From Halococcus sediminicola (GTDB taxonomy: Archaea > Halobacteriota > Halobacteria > Halobacteriales > Halococcaceae), in NCBI RefSeq assembly GCF_000755245.1, contig NZ_BBMP01000022.1:744001-808000 (forward strand): 64,000 nucleotides of DNA, read 5' to 3'. The notes beneath the pieces were generated by a model. That model saw only the letters and a program-made list of their open reading frames with translations, ran no database searches and was not told where the DNA came from. A program made the position numbers and the translations under genes. Below are positions 54,329 to 62,163 of this stretch, in pieces (positions within the stretch are counted from its first letter, which is position 1; the number at the start of each line of letters is the position of its first letter).

Positions 54329-55966
54329 ATGACATGGACACTCATGCTCGATGACGAAAGCTACGAAACCGCTCGCGAGCGCTTCGCGTGGGATTTTCCG
54401 GACGACTACAACCTCGCGACGGATCTCGTGGGAAAACACGACTCCAAGGACCCGGCGCTGTATCAAGCATACCCGGACGGTCGCCGTGAGACGTACACGT
54501 TTGGCGACCTCGACGCGCTCTCGGATAGGCTGGCGAACGGGCTTGCCGAGCGCGGCATCGAACGCGGGGACCGAGTGGCGGTCGTGCTGCCACAGCGTCC
54601 CGCAAACCTGCTCACGCATCTGGCGTGCTGGAAACTCGGCGCGATCTCGCTCCCTCTCTCCGTGCTGTTCGGGACCGATTCCCTGCGTTACCGTCTCGAC
54701 GACAGCGGCGCGCGGGTCGTCGTCACCGACCCCGCCGTCACCGAAACGGCGCTGGCGGTGGCCCCCGACTGTGATTCGCTCGAACACGTCGTCGAGGCGA
54801 CGCCAGGTGGGGTCGAGGAAGCAGACGAATCGACCGACGGCGCGCTCGCGTTCGTCGACCTGCTCGGGGATGAAGGATTCCCCGTCGCCGCCACCGATGC
54901 CGACACGCCGGCGGTCATCCTCTACACGAGCGGTTCGACCGGCCCGCCGAAGGGCGTGCTTCATTCTCATGGGGTCTGGGTCGGCCACTGTCCGGCGTTT
55001 TCGATGTACTTCGAGGGGGACCTCGACGGGGTCTACTGGACGCCCGCCGACTGGGCGTGGATCGGTGCGCTCGGCGACCTCGTTTTCCCGGCGCTGCACT
55101 ACGGCCAGCCGGTACTCGGCTATCCGATGGAAGGGTTCGACCCCGAGAAAGCGTTCTCGCTGATGGCCGAGTTCGACGTCACGGGGGCGTTCGTCCCGCC
55201 GACGGCGATTCGCATGCTGATGGGCGTCGACAACCCCTCGAACTACGACCTCGCGCTCGAAGCGGTCTGTTCGGGTGGCGAACCCCTCACTCCCGAAATC
55301 ATCGAGTGGGCCGACACGGAACTCGCGGGCGTCGTGGTCAACGAACTCTACGGCCAGACGGAGGCGAACCTGCTCGTGACCAACAGACAAGAGTGGTTTC
55401 CGGCCCGAGCGGGCAGCATGGGGAAACCGGTCCCGGGCCACGAGGTGGCCGTCGTCGACCCCGCGACCGGCGAGAAACGCCCGACCGGCGAGGTGGGTGA
55501 AATCGCCGTCGAGCGCGACGGCGACCCCGTAGTGTTCCGCGAATACTGGAACGAACCCGAAAAGACCGCCGCGGCCACGGTCGGTGACTGGCATTTGACA
55601 GGGGACCTCGGGAGCAAGGACGAAGAGGGCTACCTCTGGTTCAAATCGCGCGACGACGACGTCATCATCACGAGCGGCTACCGCGTCGGACCGGGCGAGG
55701 TCGAGCGGGCGATTCTCGACCACGAGGGTGTCGAGCAGGTCGGTGTCGTCGGCGTGCCCGACGAGACCCGCGGCGAGCGCATCAAGGCGTTCGTCCAACC
55801 CGTGGGAGATGGCTCGGACACGCTACGCGAGGAGATTCGAGACCTCGTGCGCGAACGACTGGCGAAATACGAGTATCCCAGAGAGATCGAGTTCGTCGAT
55901 AGCCTCCCACAGACCACTACCGGGAAAATACAGCGCCGGAAGCTCCGCGAGCGGGACAACGAGTAG
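54329..55966 (+). CDS. Acyl-CoA synthetase, AMP-forming
   Basis: A 545-residue adenylate-forming enzyme that activates a carboxylic acid to its CoA thioester. It shows VILYTSGSTGPPKGVLHSHG (P-loop), VVNELYGQTEANL, WHLTGDLGSKDEEGYLWFK, DDDVIITSGYRVGPGEVERA and TTTGKIQRRKLRE with the catalytic Lys near the C-terminus. It resembles acetyl- or medium-chain acyl-CoA synthetases. It starts 37 nt after the small protein of the symporter operon, suggesting uptake and activation of the same carboxylate. Confidence 0.9.
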   Translation: MTWTLMLDDESYETARERFAWDFPDDYNLATDLVGKHDSKDPALYQAYPDGRRETYTFGDLDALSDRLANGLAERGIERGDRVAVVLPQRPANLLTHLACWKLGAISLPLSVLFGTDSLRYRLDDSGARVVVTDPAVTETALAVAPDCDSLEHVVEATPGGVEEADESTDGALAFVDLLGDEGFPVAATDADTPAVILYTSGSTGPPKGVLHSHGVWVGHCPAFSMYFEGDLDGVYWTPADWAWIGALGDLVFPALHYGQPVLGYPMEGFDPEKAFSLMAEFDVTGAFVPPTAIRMLMGVDNPSNYDLALEAVCSGGEPLTPEIIEWADTELAGVVVNELYGQTEANLLVTNRQEWFPARAGSMGKPVPGHEVAVVDPATGEKRPTGEVGEIAVERDGDPVVFREYWNEPEKTAAATVGDWHLTGDLGSKDEEGYLWFKSRDDDVIITSGYRVGPGEVERAILDHEGVEQVGVVGVPDETRGERIKAFVQPVGDGSDTLREEIRDLVRERLAKYEYPREIEFVDSLPQTTTGKIQRRKLRERDNE

Positions 55967-55967
55967 A

Positions 55968-56183
55968 CTACCAGTAGGGATTCGAGAGCCATCGCCGCGA
56001 CCGTGCACCGATGGCACTCATCGCCACGACGACGAGGGCCACCAGCGCCAGTACGGCCGCTGTCGCCAGTACGGTGACCGCGGTCGGTGCGAGGACGTTC
56101 AGCGCGAGCACGGCGAGGCTCCCGATGCCCGCGACGAAGGCGAGACCGACGACGAGCGTGGCGAACGGCTGTGAAAGCCGCAT
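55968..56183 (-). CDS. Small two-helix membrane protein
   Basis: A 71-residue protein, MRLSQPFATLVVGLAFVAGI, with two hydrophobic helices (about 8-30 and 33-56) and a basic tail ending ARSRRWLSNPYW. It converges on the acyl-CoA synthetase, with 1 nt between the stops. No family is recognised; small proteins of this kind are frequent in haloarchaea. Confidence 0.7.
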   Translation of the reverse strand: MRLSQPFATLVVGLAFVAGIGSLAVLALNVLAPTAVTVLATAAVLALVALVVVAMSAIGARSRRWLSNPYW

Positions 56184-56340
56184 TCAGGCACTCCGTGGTC
56201 GGTGGCCGTGGTCGCTGCCCATGCGGGCGGAGGTGACGAGGTGCATCTTCGTGGGACGGTCGACATCGCCGGCGTGCATAAGTAGCGTGGTCGGACGCGC
56301 GAGCCACGGCGTTCAAGAGCACCGCCCACCGAGTGCGGCC

Positions 56341-57084
56341 ATGACAACAGTCGCCGTCCTCTGCAATGGGCCACACGAGGGCGTGCTGGCCGATCTCGCG
56401 GCGTCGACGCCGCTCGCCGGGAGCGAGACCGCCGACCTCTACGCCGCGATGTGTGCCGACGTGTTCCGCGCGGTCGAGACGAGCGCGAGCGACCTGCTCG
56501 TCAACTACCGCCCGAACGAGTCGGACGACGCCGAAGCGAACCTTCGCGCGCTCGCCGAAGCAGCCCTCGAACACCCCGACGCGGTGCGCTACGAGAAGCA
56601 GGTCGGCTCGACGCCCGCCGCCCGCGTCGGCAACACGATGACTCACCTGCTCGAAAGCGAGGAGGCGAGTTCAGCGATGGTCGTCGAACCAACCGCGCCG
56701 TTCCTCACCCGGGGTGACATCGACGGGCTGGCGATGAAGCTCCGCCGGAGCGACGTCGTGCTCGGACCCGCCTCGGAAGGCCGAGTCTATGCCGCCGGCT
56801 TCTCATCACCCATCGATTTCACCGATGCCTACACGCCGCCGGCAGTCGAGACGCTCACCGCCCGCGCGAACGACGCCGGTCTCGACGTCGATTACGGCCC
56901 GACGATTTCGATTATCGAGACCCACGCGGACCTCGTCGGGGCGCTCTCACTCGTCCGCGCGCGCCGCCGGGCCGGCCGCGACGTACCTCGCCACACCGCC
57001 GCGTGTTTCGACGAATTCGGGTTGGCACTCGTCGAAGAGGACGGCGACCTCGACGTGTCGAGAGCGGACACCGACAGCCCTTAG
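56341..57084 (+). CDS. DUF2064-type nucleotide-sugar transferase-like protein
   Basis: A 247-residue protein resembling the DUF2064/glycosyltransferase-A-fold group. It begins MTTVAVLCNGPHEGVLADL, has SAMVVEPTAPFLTRGDIDGL and SDVVLGPASEGRVYAAGF (compare the family GPAxDGGxYLIG), and ends with a helical region. Family members may act on nucleotide-activated sugars or related metabolites, but no substrate can be given. The DDG element typical of many members is modified. It precedes tRNA-Ser by 24 nt. Confidence 0.75.
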   Translation: MTTVAVLCNGPHEGVLADLAASTPLAGSETADLYAAMCADVFRAVETSASDLLVNYRPNESDDAEANLRALAEAALEHPDAVRYEKQVGSTPAARVGNTMTHLLESEEASSAMVVEPTAPFLTRGDIDGLAMKLRRSDVVLGPASEGRVYAAGFSSPIDFTDAYTPPAVETLTARANDAGLDVDYGPTISIIETHADLVGALSLVRARRRAGRDVPRHTAACFDEFGLALVEEDGDLDVSRADTDSP

Positions 57085-57108
57085 ACGCCTGCCGGGGTAG
57101 TCGTGGCT

Positions 57109-57195
57109 GCGGTGGGGTGGCAGAGTGGACGATTGCGCCTGTCTTGAAAACAGGTGGCCTATGGCCTCATGGGTTCGAATCCCATCCCCACCGCG
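57109..57195 (+). tRNA. tRNA-Ser (TGA)
   Basis: The 87-nt sequence starts GCGGTGGGGTGGCAGAGTGG and ends CCCATCCCCACCGCG. The acceptor pairs GCGGTGG with CCACCGC; the anticodon loop CTTGAAA lies between CCTGT and ACAGG (anticodon TGA, Ser); the long variable arm, GTGGCCTATGGCCTC, is class II, as required for Ser; the T-arm is ATGGG-TTCGAAT-CCCAT. No CCA is encoded. Confidence 0.95.
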
Positions 57196-57255
57196 TTTTC
57201 GGTGAACGCACACGACTGGCGTAGCGAGGAGTGCCGTGACCGAAAAATGCGACCC

Positions 57256-57317
57256 GCTGGATTCGAATCAGGGAGTGGAGCGAACACGGTGAGCGAAACG
57301 ACTGTGGTTCGAATCCT
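57256..57317 (+). other. Possible decayed tRNA-like fragment after tRNA-Ser
   Basis: Two copies of TTCGAATC lie 45 nt apart here (GATTCGAATCAG at about 57260-57271 and GGTTCGAATCCTCCC at about 57306-57320), like the T-loop block of the tRNA-Ser just upstream. Neither has an intact T-stem or acceptor stem. They could be remnants of a tRNA 3' end left by an integrated element, or chance. The rest of the 57196-57387 spacer shows only the promoter of the next gene. Confidence 0.3.
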
Positions 57318-57387
57318 CCCCTGTATTTGCCCGTGACCACGCACGACGAGCAGCAACGCTTTTGCGGCGACCGACCAGTTCTGAACC

Positions 57388-57708
57388 ATGGCCGACTGGC
57401 CCCACGACCCCGACGGCGAGGAGGGAAGCGAAGGGATGCGCAAGTACGGACAGGCAGTCATCGCCAAGAAAGTCGACGAGGAGGGAGACTTCCCGCTCGA
57501 CGTGTCTGCGTTCGTCGACGAGCACGGCGACGACCCGATTCGCCTGAATCACGAACGGGTCGTGAGCCTCGACGAAATCTTCGCTGGCGTCGAGAACGAC
57601 GAGATCGCCGACATCCAGTCGATGCACCGGCAGGTCGGCGCGGCGATGCGCGAGAACGGTCTCTGGGAGTACGACACCAACGCCGAGGGTCCCGGTAGCG
57701 AGGCCTGA
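57388..57708 (+). CDS. DUF5785-type haloarchaeal protein
   Basis: A 106-residue acidic protein that begins MADWPHDPDGEEGSEGMRKY. The stretch MRKYGQAVIAKKVDEEGDFP and SMHRQVGAAMRENGLWEYD match the DUF5785 family of haloarchaea. It is soluble with mixed alpha/beta character and no known activity. A TATA-like CTTTTGC lies about 27-32 nt before the ATG, consistent with a leaderless mRNA. It is followed by the envelope gene cluster. Confidence 0.75.
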   Translation: MADWPHDPDGEEGSEGMRKYGQAVIAKKVDEEGDFPLDVSAFVDEHGDDPIRLNHERVVSLDEIFAGVENDEIADIQSMHRQVGAAMRENGLWEYDTNAEGPGSEA

Positions 57709-57763
57709 TTCATCGGTCGGCGCGGACGAAAGCACCTAAGCGCCGTCGGCTGGATGGACGTGC

Positions 57764-59197
57764 ATGACCGGCGGTACCGACTCCACGCGCCCGTCCGCCG
57801 GCCTGTTCTCGCTGCGGCAGGTCCTCGCTATCGGCTGGGTGACGCTCACCACGGTCGTCTTTTTCAATGTCCTGATCAAGCTCGTCGATCGCCAGTTGTT
57901 CGGCACGAACACTCGGATCCCGAAGTTCTGGCCGCTCAGCAAGTTCACCCTCCGCATCGAGCGACTCCCCATGCCGGAGGCCCCGCTGCTCGCTGCCATG
58001 GCGCTCGCGGTCTTCGTCGTGGCGACCGTCTACCTGCTCCGCACCGACCGCACCTCCGTCGTTCCGGTCGTCATCGCCGGCGTCGCTCTCCTCGTGCTCA
58101 CGACGCTCACCCACGGCGTCGGACCGGGCCTGCTCAGGCCGCTCTCGGCACCCGGGAGCTACGAGCGAGCGGCCATCGGCATCGCCGATCCCGGGGGGTA
58201 CTACGAGGCCGCCGTCACGGTGACCGACCCCGTCCGGTTCCTCGAAACGTTCGAACAGCGTCAGCTGAGTCTGCCGCTGCACGCACGCACCCACCCGCCG
58301 GGCGCGGTGTTCACTTTCTATCTCTTCGAGGTACTGCTTCCCTCCTCGCTCGCCGTCTCGCTCGCCGTCGGGGGTCTCTCGCTCGCGCTCGCGGCGGTCC
58401 TTCTCTTCGGCGTGCTCGAAACGTACTATCCCCGGGATGTCGCTCAGTTCACGACGTTTCTGTTCGTGCTTTTGCCCGCGATTCAGATCTACGCGCTGAC
58501 GACGCTCGACATCGTGATCACGGTCGTGATGCTCGGGGCGATCTACTGCTTCACGCGCGAATCGCAACTCGTCGCGGCACTCGGTACGCTCGCCTGCGTG
58601 TTCGTCGCTTCGACACAGACGTTCGTCTTCGTCTTCATCGTTCCTGTGCTCGCCGCGCTCGCGGCCATCCGCCCCGCGAAACGCCGTCCGCTCGTGGTCG
58701 TCCTCGTCGGGCTGGTCGGTGCGTACGTCCTGCTCGCGGTCGTCTTCGGCTTCGACTATCTGGATTCGTTCGCCATCGCCTCCCAGCAGCAAAACCCCGA
58801 AGGCTTTCTCCTCTTCGCCGAGCCGCTGCGCTATCTCTACACGCGCATCGAGGACGTCGCCGAGATCGTCCTCTTTTTCACGCCGTATCTGGGCCTGCTC
58901 GCGTTCGCCGGCGCGCGTGTTCTCTGGCGAAGCGCACGCGGCCTCAGCACACACGACCGCGAGCCGCTCGTGCTGTTCGGCGCTGCGGTCGTCTCCATTC
59001 TGGGCCTGTTCGCCGGCGGCGTCTATCACACCGGCGAGACCGCTCGCGGCGCGCTCTTCGTCTATCCGTTTTTGCTGATTCCGGTCGCCGCCGCGCTCCG
59101 GGCCGCCGACGCTACCGCGCGTCGGAAGGCGTTGCTGGCGGCAGCGGTGTTCGGGCAGGCATTGTTGATGCAACTCGTCGGCGATTACTGGTGGTAA
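57764..59197 (+). CDS. Polytopic membrane protein, GT-C/GT39-like
   Basis: A 477-residue protein with about eleven hydrophobic helices. Between them are extracellular loops such as QRQLSLPLHARTHPPGAVFT, whose His/Pro/Gly motif is like those of PMT/GT39-type and related GT-C transferases that use polyprenyl-phosphate sugars; the DE motif typical of the first loop is not obvious. It could transfer sugar from a prenyl-phosphate donor to the surface. It is next to genes for prenyl-phospho-pentose synthesis and flipping (59461-63258). Confidence 0.7.
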   Translation: MTGGTDSTRPSAGLFSLRQVLAIGWVTLTTVVFFNVLIKLVDRQLFGTNTRIPKFWPLSKFTLRIERLPMPEAPLLAAMALAVFVVATVYLLRTDRTSVVPVVIAGVALLVLTTLTHGVGPGLLRPLSAPGSYERAAIGIADPGGYYEAAVTVTDPVRFLETFEQRQLSLPLHARTHPPGAVFTFYLFEVLLPSSLAVSLAVGGLSLALAAVLLFGVLETYYPRDVAQFTTFLFVLLPAIQIYALTTLDIVITVVMLGAIYCFTRESQLVAALGTLACVFVASTQTFVFVFIVPVLAALAAIRPAKRRPLVVVLVGLVGAYVLLAVVFGFDYLDSFAIASQQQNPEGFLLFAEPLRYLYTRIEDVAEIVLFFTPYLGLLAFAGARVLWRSARGLSTHDREPLVLFGAAVVSILGLFAGGVYHTGETARGALFVYPFLLIPVAAALRAADATARRKALLAAAVFGQALLMQLVGDYWW

Positions 59198-59202
59198 GAC
59201 CC

Positions 59203-59412
59203 ATCTTTTGCTGCACTCAGTCGCGCTACGTGCTCCTTCGCTGGCAAAATCTGGACCAAAAGCCGTCGTCACCTCCTTTGGAGGTTCCTCGGCCCGCTCG
59301 CTCACTCACTCCGTTCGCTCGCGGTTCGATAACTACCCGCTACCACACCGCGACAGCCACACACCTCCCCAACCGATTCGCTATCGCTCACACACGAGCG
59401 CGAGCGCGCGCC
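59203..59412 (+). repeat. Intergenic repeat, copy R5 (degenerate module A, modules C and D)
   Basis: It fills the 263-nt spacer between convergent genes. A degenerate module A begins with CTTTTG 9 nt after the stop of the membrane gene and keeps TGGCAAAATCTGGACCAAAA. ACTCCGTTCGCTCGCGGTTC resembles B or its flank. Module C (59357-59381, CACACCTCCCCAACCGATTC) and module D (59387-59412, CACACACGAGCGCGAGCGCG) follow in the same order as in R1 and R4 read on their minus strand. Confidence 0.65.
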
Positions 59413-59460
59413 AACAGCAGGTAGTATGTCATGGCTTGACCACCGCAGCCCGGACCAATA

Positions 59461-60468
59461 TCAGGCTTCGGTACTCGAACCCGTCAGGAGCTTGTGCGCG
59501 CTGAACACGACGAATCCGAGCACGGCGGCGTACCAGAGCGTGCCGACGCGGATGACCATCGTCGCGCCCACTGCAATGGGTTCGGTGATACCGAACGTCA
59601 GGAGGACGCCGGCCATGCTCGCCTCCGCCGCGCCCAGTCCTCCAGGAAGCATGCTCACCGCGCCGACGACCGACCCGAGCGCGAAGACGAACACGCCCAC
59701 GAGGAGGGAGGTCTCGACACCGAACCCTCGGAGGGTAAGCCAGAGCGCGACGCCCTCGAGACCCCACGCAACGACCCCGAGGAGTGTGGCCACCGAAAGG
59801 GGGCGGAGCCGGAAGAGTCGGTAGGTGCTCTCGTAGAGCGTTTCGAGCGCCTCTGCATACTCACCGATTATGGGAACTGATTCGGCCCACGCGAGCAGGC
59901 GCAGACAGCCCGCCCGCCACTGGAGCAGCCCGATCCCGAGCGCGAAGACGACGGCGACCCCGACGAGAACCGCGGGCGAGCGCCCGTAGGCCACCACGCC
60001 GAGCGCGGCCAGTAGCGACAGCGAGAGCAGGTCGGTGATGCGTTCGGCTCCAACCACGGAGGTCGTCCGGCTCGCTGGCACACCCGCCTCGTCGCGCAGC
60101 AGCCACGCCTTCCAGACCTCGCCCGCCTTGCCGGGCGTGACGACCATCATCAGACCGCTGAAGAAGACCGTGAGGCTCGTCTTCAGGGGAACACGAATAT
60201 CGAGTTCGCGCAGGTAGAACTCCCACTTGGCGAAGCGAAAGCCGTAGCCCACGGTCGTGAGCGCGATGACCGCGCCGAACGCCCACAGCTCGAAGCGCGC
60301 AAACGCCTCGATGACCTGCCCGGCGTCGGCGAGGACGAACAGCGCCGCGAACACTACCACTGTCAACACCGCCGTCACCCAGACGCCGTGCTCACTCACC
60401 AGCCGCCGGATGCGCCCCGTCCGGCCGTCGGACGCCTCTGCCTGCTCGCCGTCGCGGTACTCGCTCAT
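59461..60468 (-). CDS. LPG synthase-type (UPF0104) membrane protein, possible lipid-sugar flippase
   Basis: A 335-residue protein with eight or so helices. The family motifs are FFSGLMMVVTPGKAGEVWKA and SMLPGGLGAAEASMAGVLLT. Members in bacteria flip lysyl-PG; archaeal members (AglD-type) act in lipid-linked sugar processing. It is the last gene of a leftward three-gene unit with the PHP protein and the UbiA protein, all with TGATG/ATGA overlaps. In this context it could translocate a prenyl-phospho-pentose. That role is an inference. Confidence 0.85.
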   Translation of the reverse strand: MSEYRDGEQAEASDGRTGRIRRLVSEHGVWVTAVLTVVVFAALFVLADAGQVIEAFARFELWAFGAVIALTTVGYGFRFAKWEFYLRELDIRVPLKTSLTVFFSGLMMVVTPGKAGEVWKAWLLRDEAGVPASRTTSVVGAERITDLLSLSLLAALGVVAYGRSPAVLVGVAVVFALGIGLLQWRAGCLRLLAWAESVPIIGEYAEALETLYESTYRLFRLRPLSVATLLGVVAWGLEGVALWLTLRGFGVETSLLVGVFVFALGSVVGAVSMLPGGLGAAEASMAGVLLTFGITEPIAVGATMVIRVGTLWYAAVLGFVVFSAHKLLTGSSTEA

Positions 60469-61106
60469 CGTAGCTCCCCGAGTGCTCGCCGGGCCTGCTG
60501 GACCTTTGTGGCGACGTGCCCCGAGAGATAGCGCCCGCGCCCGCGCGGCGTCGTCGTCCGTTCACGAATAGCGTCTCGAAGCGACCCTTCGAACTCCGTC
60601 GCCGCGCGCCCGACCTCCATCGGAAAATGTGCGTCGCTTCCTCCTGTAATGGCCAGTCCGTGATGGGCGGCGAACGCACGCGCCTGCCGGTTGAACAGCG
60701 GGCGTACACACCGGGAGTTCGTCGCCTCGATGCCGTCGACCGCCGCCGCGAGTTCGGGAAAGTTCCGGTCGTAGAACTGCCGCATCGTGTCGAACGGATG
60801 GGAGAGCACCGCAATTCCCCCTTGGTCGTGGATGTCGTCGATCACGGTGAGGGGGTCCGTCTTCGGCGGGGCCTCCTCGACGTCGATACCGAGCAGGTGA
60901 CCTTGCGTGGTCGTCACCTCGACGCCCGAGACCACGTCCAACTCGGGAGGCGCGTGCTCGCGGACGCGCGCGACGTTGTCGAGCGTGTCGTGGTCGGTCA
61001 CGACGATACCATCTAGCCCGGTGTTCGCCGCGGCCGCAGCGACTTTCTTCGGGGGAGTGGCAGAACACGGCGAAGCGTCGGTGTGCACCTGCAAATCGTA
61101 GCGCAT
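60465..61106 (-). CDS. PHP-domain metal-dependent phosphoesterase
   Basis: A 213-residue PHP protein. Metal ligands are visible: DLQVHTDAS (His8, Asp10), VVTDHDTLD (Asp38, His39, Asp40), SGVEVTT (Glu63), GHLLGID (His70), and later VLSHPFD and GGSDAHFP. PHP proteins hydrolyse phosphate esters in several pathways. The ATG at 61106 overlaps the stop of the UbiA-type gene as TGATG, and its own stop overlaps the LPG-type gene by 4 nt. It could remove the 5-phosphate from a prenyl-phosphoryl-phosphoribose made by the upstream enzyme. Confidence 0.88.
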   Translation of the reverse strand: MRYDLQVHTDASPCSATPPKKVAAAAANTGLDGIVVTDHDTLDNVARVREHAPPELDVVSGVEVTTTQGHLLGIDVEEAPPKTDPLTVIDDIHDQGGIAVLSHPFDTMRQFYDRNFPELAAAVDGIEATNSRCVRPLFNRQARAFAAHHGLAITGGSDAHFPMEVGRAATEFEGSLRDAIRERTTTPRGRGRYLSGHVATKVQQARRALGELR

Positions 61107-62023
61107 CAGCCGAACACCCCGACCACCCACGCGCGCGGGCGGCCGTAGAGGACGACGACCGCGATGAGTCCCCAAAAGAGGAAGTTGACGAGGAGCTGTC
61201 GGTCCACCAGCAGCGCGCCGGGCGACGCACCACCTTTCGTGGTGTAGACGAGGTGGTGATAGCGAAAGACGCCGAAGAAGGCGAAGGGCAGCGTGAGCAT
61301 CATCGCTAGTTTCGCGCCCGTGAACGTGTAGATGGAGTAGGACATCAGCAGCGTCGAGATGACGACCCCCAACAGCTGGTCGAGCGTCTCGGGGGTATAC
61401 TCGGCGAGCGTCGCACGTGTCTCGCCGGGCACCTCGCTTGCGGCGAACTCGTGGCGGCGCTTGCCGAGCGCCAGCAGGAGGGCCGCGAGGAACGTACAGA
61501 CGACGAGCCACGGGCTGAGCGCGACGCCGATGGCGACCACGCCCGCCACCGCCCGCAGCACGAACCCGATGGCGATGAGCAGCACGTCGACCAGCACGAC
61601 GTCCTTGAGATACAGCGAGTACGCCGCGTTCTGGACGAGATAGGTGGCGATGACCGCCACAAATAGCGGGCCGAGCGCGTACGAGAGCGCGAAGCCCGAG
61701 ACGAGCAGTCCGATGGCGAACGCGCCCGCTGCCTGCACGCTCACCTGCCCACTGGCGATGGGGCGATTGCGTTTTTCGGGATGTTTGCGGTCCTCCTCGA
61801 CGTCGCTGATGTCGTTGAAGATGTATGTCGCGCCGGCGACCGCACAGAACGCCGCCACGGCGATGGAGACTCGACCCCACGCCATCGGGTCGAACAGCTG
61901 TTTCGAGAAGACGATGGCGATGAGGATCACGCCCTGTTTGTACCACTGCCACGGACGGATCTCGTAGGCGAGACCGGCGGCCGTGCGCACGAACCCGGCC
62001 TGCTGTGTCTGCGCCTCACCCAT
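61106..62023 (-). CDS. UbiA-family decaprenyl-phosphate phosphoribosyltransferase-like protein
   Basis: A 305-residue membrane protein with about eight helices. The metal-binding motif FNDISDVEEDRKHPEKRNRP (around residues 69-88) has the DRxHPxKRxRP form of decaprenyl-phosphate 5-phosphoribosyltransferases, not the NDxxDxxxD...PxRP of lipid-ether or quinone UbiA enzymes. It would join a polyprenyl phosphate and PRPP. A minus-strand TATA-like GTTTATG (about 62048-62054) is 25-31 nt before the ATG, so this is the first gene of the operon. It runs divergently from the epimerase gene. Confidence 0.85.
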   Translation of the reverse strand: MGEAQTQQAGFVRTAAGLAYEIRPWQWYKQGVILIAIVFSKQLFDPMAWGRVSIAVAAFCAVAGATYIFNDISDVEEDRKHPEKRNRPIASGQVSVQAAGAFAIGLLVSGFALSYALGPLFVAVIATYLVQNAAYSLYLKDVVLVDVLLIAIGFVLRAVAGVVAIGVALSPWLVVCTFLAALLLALGKRRHEFAASEVPGETRATLAEYTPETLDQLLGVVISTLLMSYSIYTFTGAKLAMMLTLPFAFFGVFRYHHLVYTTKGGASPGALLVDRQLLVNFLFWGLIAVVVLYGRPRAWVVGVFG

Positions 62024-62163
62024 TACTCGTCATCGCGGGCCGCGAAGCATAAACCTGACCGATTGATACGCACCGTTCCGGACGGTTTCAGGCGTGAGAA
62101 TCACTCACGGGCGGTCGTATCGTATCGGTAGATAGTTGAAACGCCCCCCTCTACGACGAGCCA

